The position numbers and the translations under genes were made by a program. From positions 7,068,001-7,132,000 of the forward strand of contig CM041465.1 of the NCBI GenBank assembly GCA_023213395.1: a DNA stretch of 64,000 nucleotides, read 5' to 3'. Below, one piece after another: positions 11,651-21,529 of the stretch. The notes under the pieces were generated by a model. That model had not been told where the DNA came from and did no database searches. It saw nothing but the letters and a program-made list of their open reading frames with translations. The stretch's first letter is position 1. The number at the start of each line of letters is the position of its first letter. This stretch comes from Cycas panzhihuaensis (Eukaryota > Cycadophyta).

Positions 11651-13889
11651 TGGAATCGAACCTCTGGCCGAGGGGGGGGAGGGGGGGGTGGGGGGGGGGG
11701 AGGGGTGTTAACTAAACTTGGACAAGGTCGAGCTAAATGACCAATGGCTTAAGTAGCTATGGACCTACGATGGCAAGTGAAAGCAATCACCCACAAAGAG
11801 TATCTGTGCATCGAAACATAGGTTCGGGATCCATAAATGGCACACAAACTCCTTTGAGGCAACACTTGCTCAATTTAGAGTGGCAGGCAGACAAGGGATC
11901 TCCTCGATTTCTCAAGTAACCTCAAGAGGGGCGCTCCCATCCTTAGATGGGTGAAGGAAGGTAGAAAAAGAGTAAGGGAATAGCTCCTCACATAAGAAAA
12001 GAGGGTACGAAAAAGGTGAATTTTAGTAGGAAAAAGAAGAATGGCCCACGCACATGGGTGGTTAAGATGATGACTAGCGTTACGGGCTAGAGGTTGATTT
12101 GTAGGCTAAACGAAAGGAACCTAACCAAGAGAGGTGAAAGAAATGGAGTAGGGTAAATGGCCTTGAGAGGGGGTGCCTCCAAGGTGCTAAACCTAAGGGG
12201 GTCTTAAGAGTGGGAATGGATAAAAGAAGTTGTTTCAATCTTTATGTATGTTTGTGGCAATATGGGGTGATGTAGAGAGGATGTAATACATGCAACAATG
12301 TGTTTTTATGTGTGAAGGAGTTACTTTTCAAAGTAAGGAAATAATATGAAATTCTCACTCATTTACCCACACATGTAACCTCACTCTCTTTATCTTTTGA
12401 ATGCAAGAAAGAAAGATTACAAAGGATAGCTATATGGCATAAAAACATATGTAAAAGATGCAAGGTTGCTAGGCAGTATAACAAGGTAGAAGGGATGCAC
12501 ATACAAAAGTTCTACATGCACTTTACAAGGAAGCAAGTACACTAGTTAAGTGAAAGCAACCTAAGCTAATCCCTTTTCTTTTCCTTTTTCAAATAATATA
12601 CAAATAAAGGGAGAAGGTAAAAGGAAAGAAAATTAGGAAAGCACAAGGCATACCTGGAATACAGTGGCTGAAGTAATGTTGCCCTTACTATGAACACTAT
12701 CCTCTCTTTTCTCCAACCATGGGCAGTGCAATGGAATGATGCCAGTAAAGAAGGAGAGGGAGGCTCCCTTACCTTCCCCCAAATCAAAGGAAAAGACAAC
12801 AAGAGAAAGAAATACAAGGAAATGTAAAGGTAAATACAACTTTAACTTACAACTTTACAAGCTAAAAGAAGTGATGGTTGGAAAGGGAGGAACATGCCTG
12901 GAATGGAATCTCCTTCGCTTTCCACATGCAATAAGATGACCTACAATCAAACAAGGTTTACCTTTTCCTAAGGGGCACAAAATATATGTGAGATAGATGT
13001 ACAATATGGAGAATGATAGGATACACATATCTTAGTCCAAGAAATACATTCACCACAATATCACTCTTTATCCTATATATATCATATAATAAATAATTTA
13101 GGAGAAGGGGGTAAAAGGGAGAAGAAGGACAGCTAGCCTCAGAATGGCTAATCCTCCAGATCAACAAGTGATCCATGATGCCCAAGTACCAAGATGTGAA
13201 GAGAGGTAAGTACATCAAACTTTTAGAATGCAAGCCAAGATGCAGTGAATAATATTGCAAATATCATTAATGCTATAGAAGTTGCAACATGTGATTTTTG
13301 TAACTTTGATAAGGATAGGCCAAAGGGTGAAAGAGATGTAGGATGGGGGCTAAAAACCTTCTTGTATAGGACCAACAAGGACTGGTAGCATGTGTGGCAA
13401 TGGGCTACCTACACTACTACCAATAGTGACCTTCCTTTTAATAGCCCTTTGGAAACCCAAGAGAAGCACAGAGAAAGAAGAGGTGAGGAGAGAAGGGGGT
13501 TACCCTTGAGGAGAAGACTTGTTGGGTGCAGAACCTTGCCTTTACTCCTTTCACTCTCTGTGAGTGCCTCTTCTTTGCTACCTCCTTGAAGAAACAGTAG
13601 CTAGAAGAACAAAAGGGTGCCAGCGAAAAAGGGAGGGTTTGCCTCATATTTACAGTAGAGAAAACAAAGAAAAAGTGATGCAAAAGTATTGACAAACGAT
13701 GTTTATATTACTCAAAGGAAGGGAAAACAAAGTATAAGCTTAGAGTTACCTACTATATGTAGATCAGAGGTGGATATGCCTGAGAAAAGGGGAGAGAAAC
13801 CAACCCTATGGGGTTTTCAGGTGGGGAACCCTAAAGGAGTAGCAAGCTAGAAAGAAACTGGAGTGAAGAGGAGAATCTAAGCTTGATGG
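11651..13889 (-). repeat. Gypsy-A 3' LTR, outer part (interrupted)
   Basis: This aligns with 31110-33325 of the right LTR. It begins TGGAATCG and then has a G-rich run (about 11672-11705) that is far longer than the 8-G run at the same place in the right LTR, probably by slippage. Short open frames occur in both LTR copies but have no family likeness. It ends at GATGG (13885-13889), where Copia-2 is inserted. Confidence 0.92.
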
Positions 13890-14187
13890 TGAAAAGGGTT
13901 AATGACATAAGGTCATTACATTAGTTGATTATTTCAAAAAAGGGTCTTAAGTGAACTTTAAATTAGATCACTTAAGTGAAATGCACTTTCATGTGCATTA
14001 TGTGTAATTTCATTTCACCTAACTCAAATGCTCCCTCTCTCAATATAAAAGTAAAGCTCAATGGAGGAGATTCATTCTTTACCTCCCCATTTTGTGAGAG
14101 CTACTTTCTTTCTCTCAAGTCTCTCTTGCTCCCATGTTTGCCTTTGTGTTTAGTGCATGGAGATGAAGGATAGATCCACTCTTTTCA
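13890..14187 (+). repeat. Copia-2 5' LTR
   Basis: It is 298 bp, with perfect 7-bp inverted ends TGAAAAG...CTTTTCA. A TATAAAA box at about 14044-14050 sits in it at a sensible place for the element promoter. The PBS follows two bases after the end. Confidence 0.85.
14044..14050 (+). promoter_or_regulatory. Possible TATA box of Copia-2
   Basis: TATAAAA lies about 140 bp before the LTR end, a position usual for the U3/R junction of copia LTRs. The call rests on motif and place only. Confidence 0.4.
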
Positions 14188-14189
14188 TG

Positions 14190-14201
14190 TGGTATCAGAG
14201 C
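14190..14201 (+). other. Copia-2 primer-binding site
   Basis: TGGTATCAGAGC, a perfect match to the plant initiator-tRNA-Met PBS, lies two bases after the LTR. Confidence 0.93.
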
Positions 14202-16224
14202 TTACTTCCTTCATATTCCCCACTTGCACTTGCAATGGAGCCATCACTTCCTTCTCCCCCACAATCCATGTGGTGAAGGAGATTGTGAAAGTGAATTTAG
14301 AAACATTTTCAAGTTATTATGATAGCATATTTTGTATTATTTGCTTTTCCTTTCTCTTTGCAGGTTTGGAAGCATAATACAAGGAGTTGTAAGGCCCAAG
14401 GATTCCAATCCTTTGCTGGCCATTCATGCTATCTCATTCTTCTTTTCTTTTCCTTTTTGTCCATTTAACAAGGGGAAATGTCAAAATTTTTCCAAAGATT
14501 TAGAAGAATGATTGTAAGGGGAGTTTTTACCCATTTTTTTAAAGAATTTTGAGCCATTGAAAATATCTATCATTGTATGCTCTCACCTTGCCCATATTGG
14601 GATCCTGGTGATCAAAAAATGATGGAAATTTCATATGGTATCATGTGTTAATGAGATATTAGCAAGCTGAAATTTCTGCAGAAATGTAATTTGATTACTG
14701 AACTTCACAAGTCTGCAAAATCGTCTACAGAGATCCAATTGAAGTGATTCTAATTGTCAAAGATGGGGCTCTGAGTCTACTTTCCAGTGCAAAAAATGAC
14801 ACCTAATTTGGATGTCGTATGAGGAAGTTATTGCTGTTTTAGTGAACAGCAGTTATTTTTAGTAAGAATTCTGGAAAAATATCATTTCCTAACTTTTCGG
14901 GGCTGTCAAAAACTTTCCAGAACTCATTTGGACCTTATTCCACTTCCTGGAGATGAAGATCTGAGTCTAGTTTGTAGCACAAAAATCGGCACTCCATTTC
15001 GGCATCGTGGGAGAAAGTTATTGCAGATTTAGTGAAGAGTACTTTTTTTTGTATTAACAAAAAAAAAAAAAAAAGTGAAGAAAATTTCTTCCTTTTTATA
15101 AGGCTTAAAAGCCCATTGTAAAAGTGAGAAAAAAAAACACCTGGATCAGAGAAATATCCGGTGTCCTCACTCACTTATTATCATTGCATTTCAGCACTCT
15201 AAAATCACTCAAAGCAAGCACACCAAATACACTTCAAGCAAGCACTCCAAAAGCACTCCAAGCAAGCATTATTTTCAGTTAAATGTACGTTTGATGCAAT
15301 TCGATAATCTTTTCACTCTTCCTAAAAGGAACGCATCACGTACGCTATTTTCCGCCATCTTGTACCTGTTCACACACTCACCAAGGTTGAGATACCTTGG
15401 TTGGCAGAATGCCGTGCCATAAAGGAGGTGTGGGTTTCAAGTTGGGACTGGACTAAACCGAAATATTGGTGAGGTTTGGTTAGCCATACCATCGTGCCTC
15501 AACCAGGGATCATCTTGATAACCAACCGGGAAAAATGAAACTTTAATACAAGATTAAAATATACCCAATCCAATATCCGTCATAGCCATGGGTATGCACA
15601 TACCACTCTTTAGAGGAGGTATATAGCTGCTCATTGGTGAACTGGGTGAGGATTGGGAGTACCTGGGCTCCGTTGTGACTTGGATTTCATCACCAAGCAT
15701 GATTGCGGGTATCGCGGGTGAAGGCCAAATTAATTCTACTAGAAGCCTAGGCATCCCCTCAACAACCTCAACTACACGTTGGACACAAGTTAGAGGTTAT
15801 TGGGTTGATTACGCATCCTACATTCGAGTTTCAAGTTGTGTAAACCCAATGATGTCAACTTCTATATTGGCCTACAATCTTGTATATTGATCACTTACTT
15901 ATTTGTAAAAAGTGATCCATAGTGTAATCACAATCATAGTGCTTCTCATATTCCTCGCAAGGCCAGTTAATATTTGCCACAAGTGTTAGTGGCCAATTTT
16001 TATCATAGTGCTTCTCATATTCCTACTGCGTCAAGTTAATATTTGTCACAAGTGTTGGTGACTTTTCTCTAAGTTGCTCCCTTCATCTTTGAGCAACCAT
16101 TCTCACTTCTTCTTCCTTCTTCTACACTACTTCATTACATTTCCCATTTGTAAATAGTGATCGGTCATTTATTACCATCACTTTTATAGTCCCTTGTTCA
16201 TTTCTTCCCTTCTAAAAAGACACA
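14202..16224 (+). other. Copia-2 untranslated leader with internal repeats
   Basis: About 2 kb without a supported gene. It contains an imperfect direct repeat (14761-14850 against 14951-15040, 190 bp apart, sharing the order CTGAGTCTA, then GTCGTATGAG/GCATCGTGGG and AAGTTATTGC), a poly-A run near 15055-15075, a run of AAGCA(A/C)GCAC-type short repeats at 15205-15270, and a 69-bp tandem duplication (15933-16069). The part 15330-15890 is less AT-rich than its surroundings, but I cannot assign it. Confidence 0.6.
15933..16069 (+). repeat. 69-bp tandem duplication in the Copia-2 leader
   Basis: Both units begin ATCATAGTGCTTCTCATATT and share AGTTAATATTTG, CACAAGTGTT and GTG. The second starts 69 bases after the first, at 16002. 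Confidence 0.8.
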
Positions 16225-17200
16225 ATGTCTTCACAATTCAAGCAAAATATGAACTGCATTCTAAAAGGGAAAGAAAATTGGGACATGTGGTTCAGGTGTC
16301 GAAAATCGCAAAGTATGAAGGTCTATGGAGAGATCACTTACAACCTACACCACCTGTTGCAGCTACAGCTACCACAATTGCTTCAGCAGGAGGTGCTCCA
16401 ACTGCTCCCACTGAAGCTAAACGCCAATGGGAACTTGATGATGATAAAATCCGTGCAGGGATACTGCTTGTCACTGATTATTCCCTGCATAATCTCATTG
16501 ATGAAGCTGTACATGATACAGCATGGAAAGTTCTTGAAGTTCTTAAGAAGAACTTTGACACTAAATCAGACTTAGAATTTGTTCACTTAGTGCTGAAGAT
16601 GAACAAATTGAAAATGCAAAAAGGACATGCAAGTGAGACAATCAATCTCCTTCGTCCAATCAAGCAAGCCATTGATAAAGATTTTAAAACTCAATGCATT
16701 ACATGGGCTTTCTTGATTCAGCCATGTCTCCATATCCCAGATTATAAAAATCTATTGGGAGTCTTCAATCCATGGAACTTTAAAGACCCTAAACTTTGAG
16801 GATCTTCGATAAGTTCATTGAATTTGATAAGACCTTTGATACCAACTTTGCCACTACATCAGATCCAATTGATGCTGCTTTTGAAGTGGAAGAAAATCTT
16901 TGTTACACCAAAAATCAAGGTCAATACTCTCGTAGAGGTGGTAATTCCCGAGGAAGAGGAAGAGGTAGACAATAAGGACAACGTCCTCTTAGTCAACAGG
17001 CTCCTCAATTCCAACACAAAGCGATCTCAAGGCCAAGGGCAAAATAATCAACCTAGACCTAGATCCAAGAATCGAGACAATCCGGCCATTTAATACTTGA
17101 CCGGAAATCAAACAATCATGTGCCAAAGGTGTAATAGAAGAGGACATTATGCCAAAAATTGTAGAACTGCCACCAACAAACTACTAAGTTATCAACAGCG
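16225..17200 (+). pseudogene. Copia-2 gag with CCHC zinc knuckle
   Basis: The frame starts MSSQFKQNMNCILKGKENWD, a usual copia gag N-terminus (the NYxxW-like substrate region), and shifts frame near 16310 into a UBN2-type core: ELDDDKIRAGILLVTDYSLH, TAWKVLEVLKKNFDTKSDLE and KMNKLKMQKGHASETINLL. A basic RRGGNSRGRGRGR tract follows near 16930-16970. A perfect zinc knuckle CQRCNRRGHYAKNC (CX2CX4HX4C) lies at about 17118-17160, and its protein continues into the protease. At least two frameshifts and a Gln-to-stop change break the gene. Confidence 0.88.
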
Positions 17201-18306
17201 CCATGGTGCACATAATGTTGATAATACTTCTTTTGAAGATGCTTTTGGTGGAACGCAATTTGCTCATGCACACCTTCAAAGAATTGGGACCACTTCATCA
17301 AATGTTGTTGATAGATCCACTAAGTATATTGAGGCTCATTGTGGCTATGCTTATTCACTTTTGCCTTCACTACTTGGAGTTGCAAATAGTGGTACCTCAA
17401 ATACTTCATCGTGGATCATGGATACTGGAGCAACACAACACATGACTTGTCATCGCCAGTTCTTTCAAGATTTTGACTCTGAAGTTCGTGGTGTTGTACA
17501 CATGGCTGACAAATCATCTCGGCCGGTCAAGGACTTGGAACAGCTTGCATGAAACTCCTGTGCCTTCCAGATTTTACACTTGTTGATGTTTTATATATTC
17601 CTCGCCCGGGCGTAATCGCCTCCCCGTCCACCCTTGTCTCTCGTGGATTTGATCCGAGTGTAACCGCAAACAATCAAACTCTCCGTGTCATTCACCCTCC
17701 TTCAAATCTTTGTGGTTATGACCAATTCTTGATGGTAAACTTTTCGCCTAACCGGCTCACCATCCTCCTCAAGTCAACTATGTTGATGATGAATTTGTTT
17801 TACCACAACCGACTCCTCAAAGTTGTCCCAAGCTATGGCATGCTCGTATGGGCCATATCAAAATTGATCGTTTAAGAGAACTACAAGACACTCTTCCTGG
17901 TTTGCCTAAGTTCCCCTCCAAGCCCTTTAAATGTGAAGCATGTATCATTACTAAATCTCAAAGACAACCCTTTCCTCGTAGTCAGTGGAAATCTACCCAA
18001 CCTTTGCAGCTTGTACACTTAGATATATGCAGTCCTATGCCCATCCCTTCTATCAAACAGAAGTGGTACTATATTACTTTCATTGATGATTTTACCAAGA
18101 AAGTATGGGTTGCTTTTCTTGCAAAGAAAGATGAAGCTTTTTCTATGTTTCAAGCTTTCAAGGCCCGCGTGGAAAATGAATCTAGATTCAAGATCAAAAT
18201 ACTCAGGACTGATAATGGTGGCGAGTACACATCCAATGAGTTTGAATCGTACCTACGTCAACGTGGAATCAAACATCAGACCACTATTGCAGGTACACCC
18301 CAGCAA
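17201..18306 (+). pseudogene. Copia-2 protease, pre-integrase and truncated integrase
   Basis: The protease motif SSWIMDTGATQHMTCH has the catalytic DTG intact (17409-17450). After a frameshifted linker comes LWHARMGHIKIDRLRELQ with CEACIITKSQRQPF (zinc site H...CxxC), then the integrase core with LVHLDICSPM (first Asp), YYITFIDDFTKKVWVAFL and RTDNGGEYTSNEFESYLRQ (second Asp). It ends in TIAGTPQQ, shortly before the position of the third catalytic residue. The remaining codons of this open frame are Gypsy-A LTR sequence, not integrase. Confidence 0.9.
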
Positions 18307-19246
18307 GATGGAGCACTTGAAGTGTCATCTTCACTTAGGTGGCCATATTACGGGCCTGCTGCTATGTGTTTAGAGCTACAAGAGGCTAGTAGATGGTTAA
18401 GAAGTTGATGTAGTAGTTTATGTCCTATTGTAGGGCATCTTTTAGTGAAGTGGTAGAAAAATAGATGAGTGAGAGAGAGAGAGAGAGAGAGAGTAAATGA
18501 GGATGTTTTTAGGTTTTTAAACCCAACTCTAGCTCAATCGAGTGATTAGGGTTTGCCTTGGGCTGGGAATAAGTTATTATCACATGGGAATTTTGTAATA
18601 AATGTAAAATTAGCTGTGGTAGATTTTAAAAATAAATTATGACAGTTGCCCCATGGTAAACTTAGCGATACCGTAAAGTTTGTAGTAGTACCCCAAAGTT
18701 TATCACAATGCAACATAAACATAGAGAAAAATAAAGAGAAAAAAGCCTAAAAACTCCAAAAAATAAGGGAAACTCAAGCCTAGAGGGGTATGGTACTCTG
18801 TCCAGATGGTAGGAAAGGGTTGTGGGGCTTAGGATAGCCTATAACAGACAGGTACTAATGGTGAGAAGTTCCTAGAAAGTCAACAAACAAGTGGAGGAAG
18901 CCAGCCAAGCCTTGGCAAGTTACTAGGGGTCATGATATACTAATAGGTGATGAGTTTGGGCTACGAAGGCCAAAATGGCACTTGGGAATATGTGGAGACC
19001 CAGAGGAGGGTTATGGAGCACCATTAGATTCCTATCCCTAGATCCTCATAGGCTGAAAAAAGTGCTAAGATGTAGTATAGCTAAGGAGTAAATGCATAAT
19101 AAACATGCAATGAATCAATCATCATGTAATGTAAATGCAATGCTTCAATCCACCTTTCCTAGAACTAATAAAGGCCAAGGGATAGAAGCACACCTATAGT
19201 TACCTAAGTCAACTCACACATGCCCATTCCCAATAGTTGGGAAACA
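18307..19246 (-). repeat. Gypsy-A 3' LTR, inner part
   Basis: This aligns with 33325-34240 of the right LTR, starting GATGGAGCACTTG against GATGAAGTACTTG. It ends GGGAAACA at 19246, matching GGGAAACA at 34240. A (GA)n microsatellite at 18471-18493 is expanded relative to the right LTR, which has only GATGAGAGCGAGAGC. Confidence 0.9.
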
Positions 19247-19256
19247 CTGCCCCCTT
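19247..19256 (-). other. Gypsy-A polypurine tract
   Basis: The element strand reads AAGGGGGCAG abutting the 3' LTR (TGTTTCCC...). Composition and place fit the plus-strand primer. Confidence 0.65.
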
Positions 19257-19745
19257 GGCAGCAGAGCCTCACTGCTTAGAAGCGTATCGTAATGGCAAAT
19301 ACTGGCAACAAAATATTAGCAATACATATATAATAAATACAATAATGGTATGAGCTAAGTGTGGTAGCGAGTGTCATGGTGGGATGTATGGACAAGGAGA
19401 TGAGAGACAGGTGGCATAGGGGTTGCCTATGCATCACCCTTAAGTCGACGAGTAGAGCAAACAGATGGGGGCATGCCCCCATTATATAAATGCAACATAA
19501 ATAATAGTGACGATTATGGACATGATTAAACCAGTGCTACGAACAAGATGTTATGTACATAGGAGAGCTAGAATAATAAGGACTTTGCACTAAGGGCGGT
19601 ATGAATGGTAGGGTGAAGAGAACAAACCTGATGGCCACCATAATTTAACCTCGTTAGTAGCCAGCTTTCAGAGGTACGAGTGGATCGCGAGACGAAAGAA
19701 TGGGATGACCCGAAACCTGGGTGCTTGGGAGACCAGACAAGTCCC

Positions 19746-20168
19746 TCAAGGGGGGCCATCAAGGAGAGAGAGGTGATGCTCGAGGATGAGATAAATGAAG
19801 CTATCTGCCTCAACATTGTGGTCCTGAGGGATATGTTGGATATCAACGAAAGAGAAATGGGACAAAAAAGACCTAGCGATCGAGGACAGGGCTCTCAGAC
19901 ACAGATAATGCACCTAGTAGACCTAGGTGAGATGAGACACCATGACCTGAGAGTCACAAAGGAGGATGATGGGCCTGCAGTGGAAGTAAAGTGCATCGAT
20001 AAGGGATTCAATAACGGGTGTGTACTTAGCTTCATTATTGGTGGCTTCAGGAAGGAAAACTCTGAAACACATGTAATCATACCTGGAGGGGTCACGAGGG
20101 ATCCACGCAATGGCAGAAGGGCCTGGGTTGCCACGACTTCCACTGTTGGTGAAGATGAGTAGTGCCAT
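19746..20168 (-). pseudogene. Gypsy-A second RNase H as a separate reading frame near the 3' LTR
   Basis: About 140 codons. It starts MALLIFTNSGSRGNPG, then EATNNEAKYTPVIESLIDAL, then LLCDSQVMVSHL, and ends with a helix containing DHNVEADSF. These are the four acidic positions of an RNase H of the archaeal/plant RVT_3 type: Asp (here Asn, so mutated), Glu, Asp, Asp. It is distinct from the RNase H joined to RT at 25606-26052. Two or more stops interrupt it. It begins with its own Met, as does its relative in Gypsy-B (46749-47153). It lies 3' of integrase and beyond the antisense PMD frame, 500 bp from the 3' LTR. Known Tat elements usually carry such a domain between the first RNase H and integrase, and that slot is empty here. 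Confidence 0.82.
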
Positions 20169-21529
20169 AGAAAGAGATATAAGGGTCTCAGTGAGACAGA
20201 TGAAAAGGAAGAGTGGCAACAGGGTCGATGAGCACGAAAGGATATGAGAGGTAGAGCTGGGGCTATAAAGTACTCGAGAGACTATAAATAGGGACTGTGG
20301 AGGACAAGAGAGCCCTAAAGGGAGGCTACCCAGGGACGAGGAGATTGACTCGATAGACGGGAAAGAGACAACGGCAAAAAATGGCCACTTCAAGGTCCCA
20401 AAGGTCACTAAAAGGGCCTCAACGAAGTCCAGGATGAGGGAGGCACTTCCTTTGGGAGCCCCAAAGGCTCAAACGGGTAGCAAAAATAGACTCAATGTAG
20501 CAAAATAAGCCAAATGAGTATAATCATAGGCATGTTCTAGGATAGTGAAAAAATCGAGATGGGAGGGGCTTACTGGAGACTAAAGGTGTCGTCATAAATA
20601 TGTCAAGGAGGCAAAAAATAGAGGCCATGGAGGTGAAATGGGGGATGGACCTAAATGGAAAAGGTGATATGGGAAAAGAGGCAGTCGCAGGGGCTATCGT
20701 GGAAGAAGAAAAGGAGGAAGTGCCCGTCAGGGCCCCTACCTATGTAAGGGAAATTCAGTGAAAACATAATTCATTTTCACAAGATCATGATCAATGTGGA
20801 GCCTTTTCCCTTATGCAGTGGAGCATTGCCTGACTTCGGAGGCACACAAAGGGAGATCTGACCATTGGATCGAGGCACAGAGATAACCAATGAGACCAGG
20901 ATGACGAGATGGCAGTAGCGAGGCTAGATCCAATGAGTGGATCACCCCCTACCTACTCCATTTTGTCCATTTAATTTAATGTATTTTTATGTTTTTCTAA
21001 AGTAGTTTTTGGTCCCTTAAGGGCGAATAGGAACCCTTTGGAGCCTGATTTGGGTATAAAGAAGGGGAGGTCCAGGGTATTAGGTAGCCCTAGTCCCAGT
21101 GGGAATGAGTGTAGTCCACTTGGGTAAATGTTTTTGGTTTTTTGGGTATTCCCCCCCCCCCCCCTTATGTGGGGGATATGGATGGCCCTACGACAAAAAT
21201 CACGGTGTTGCAGAGTTTGCTGCGAGGCTGCTGAGAGAATACTGAAATCTCAGTGGATCCCATATCAAACTCTATGGTATCATAGAGTTTGATACAGGGC
21301 AGAGGACAACATGTAGAAAAAAGAAGAAAAGGGGCCTAGAAAGGTGTCGAACTCAGCGCAGAGAGGGGGAGAGGCAACCTAAGGGCAGGCAGGCAGAGTG
21401 TAGAATATTCAGACTAGTTGTTGGGTGCTTTTGCATGTAATTATCACGATGGACAACTAAAAAAACATAGGGATATCGATGATGAGCTTTATCATGATGA
21501 TGATACAGAGGGATCGACGAATACAAGGG
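20169..21529. other. Gypsy-A spacer between second RNase H and PMD frame
   Basis: I see no supported coding sequence. It holds a 14-C run at 21151-21164 and purine-rich stretches. Open frames overlapping 19680-20408 on the + strand are shadows of the RNase H. Confidence 0.6.

Larger units (their letters stand above)
13890..18306 (+). mobile_element. Copia-2: 5' fragment of a Ty1/copia element inside the Gypsy-A LTR
   Basis: It starts with a complete 298-bp LTR (13890-14187), followed by a PBS, a 2-kb leader, gag, protease, pre-integrase and half of the integrase. The integrase stops at TPQQ, and the next bases, GATGGAGCACTTG, align with the Gypsy-A LTR (compare GATGAAGTACTTG at 33320). GATGG occurs on both sides of the insert (13885-13889 and 18307-18311). 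RT, RNase H and the 3' LTR are missing. The rest was probably lost by recombination between the GATGG in the integrase and the GATGG target duplication. Confidence 0.88.

Noticed and set aside
18307-18408. C-terminal continuation of the Copia-2 integrase frame
   Set aside because: The bases align with the Gypsy-A LTR at 33320-33420. The residues after TPQQ are read-through into LTR sequence.
19680-20162. 160-codon + strand open frame near the Gypsy-A 3' end
   Set aside because: It is antisense to the second RNase H, whose motifs are clear on the - strand, and has no family likeness of its own.
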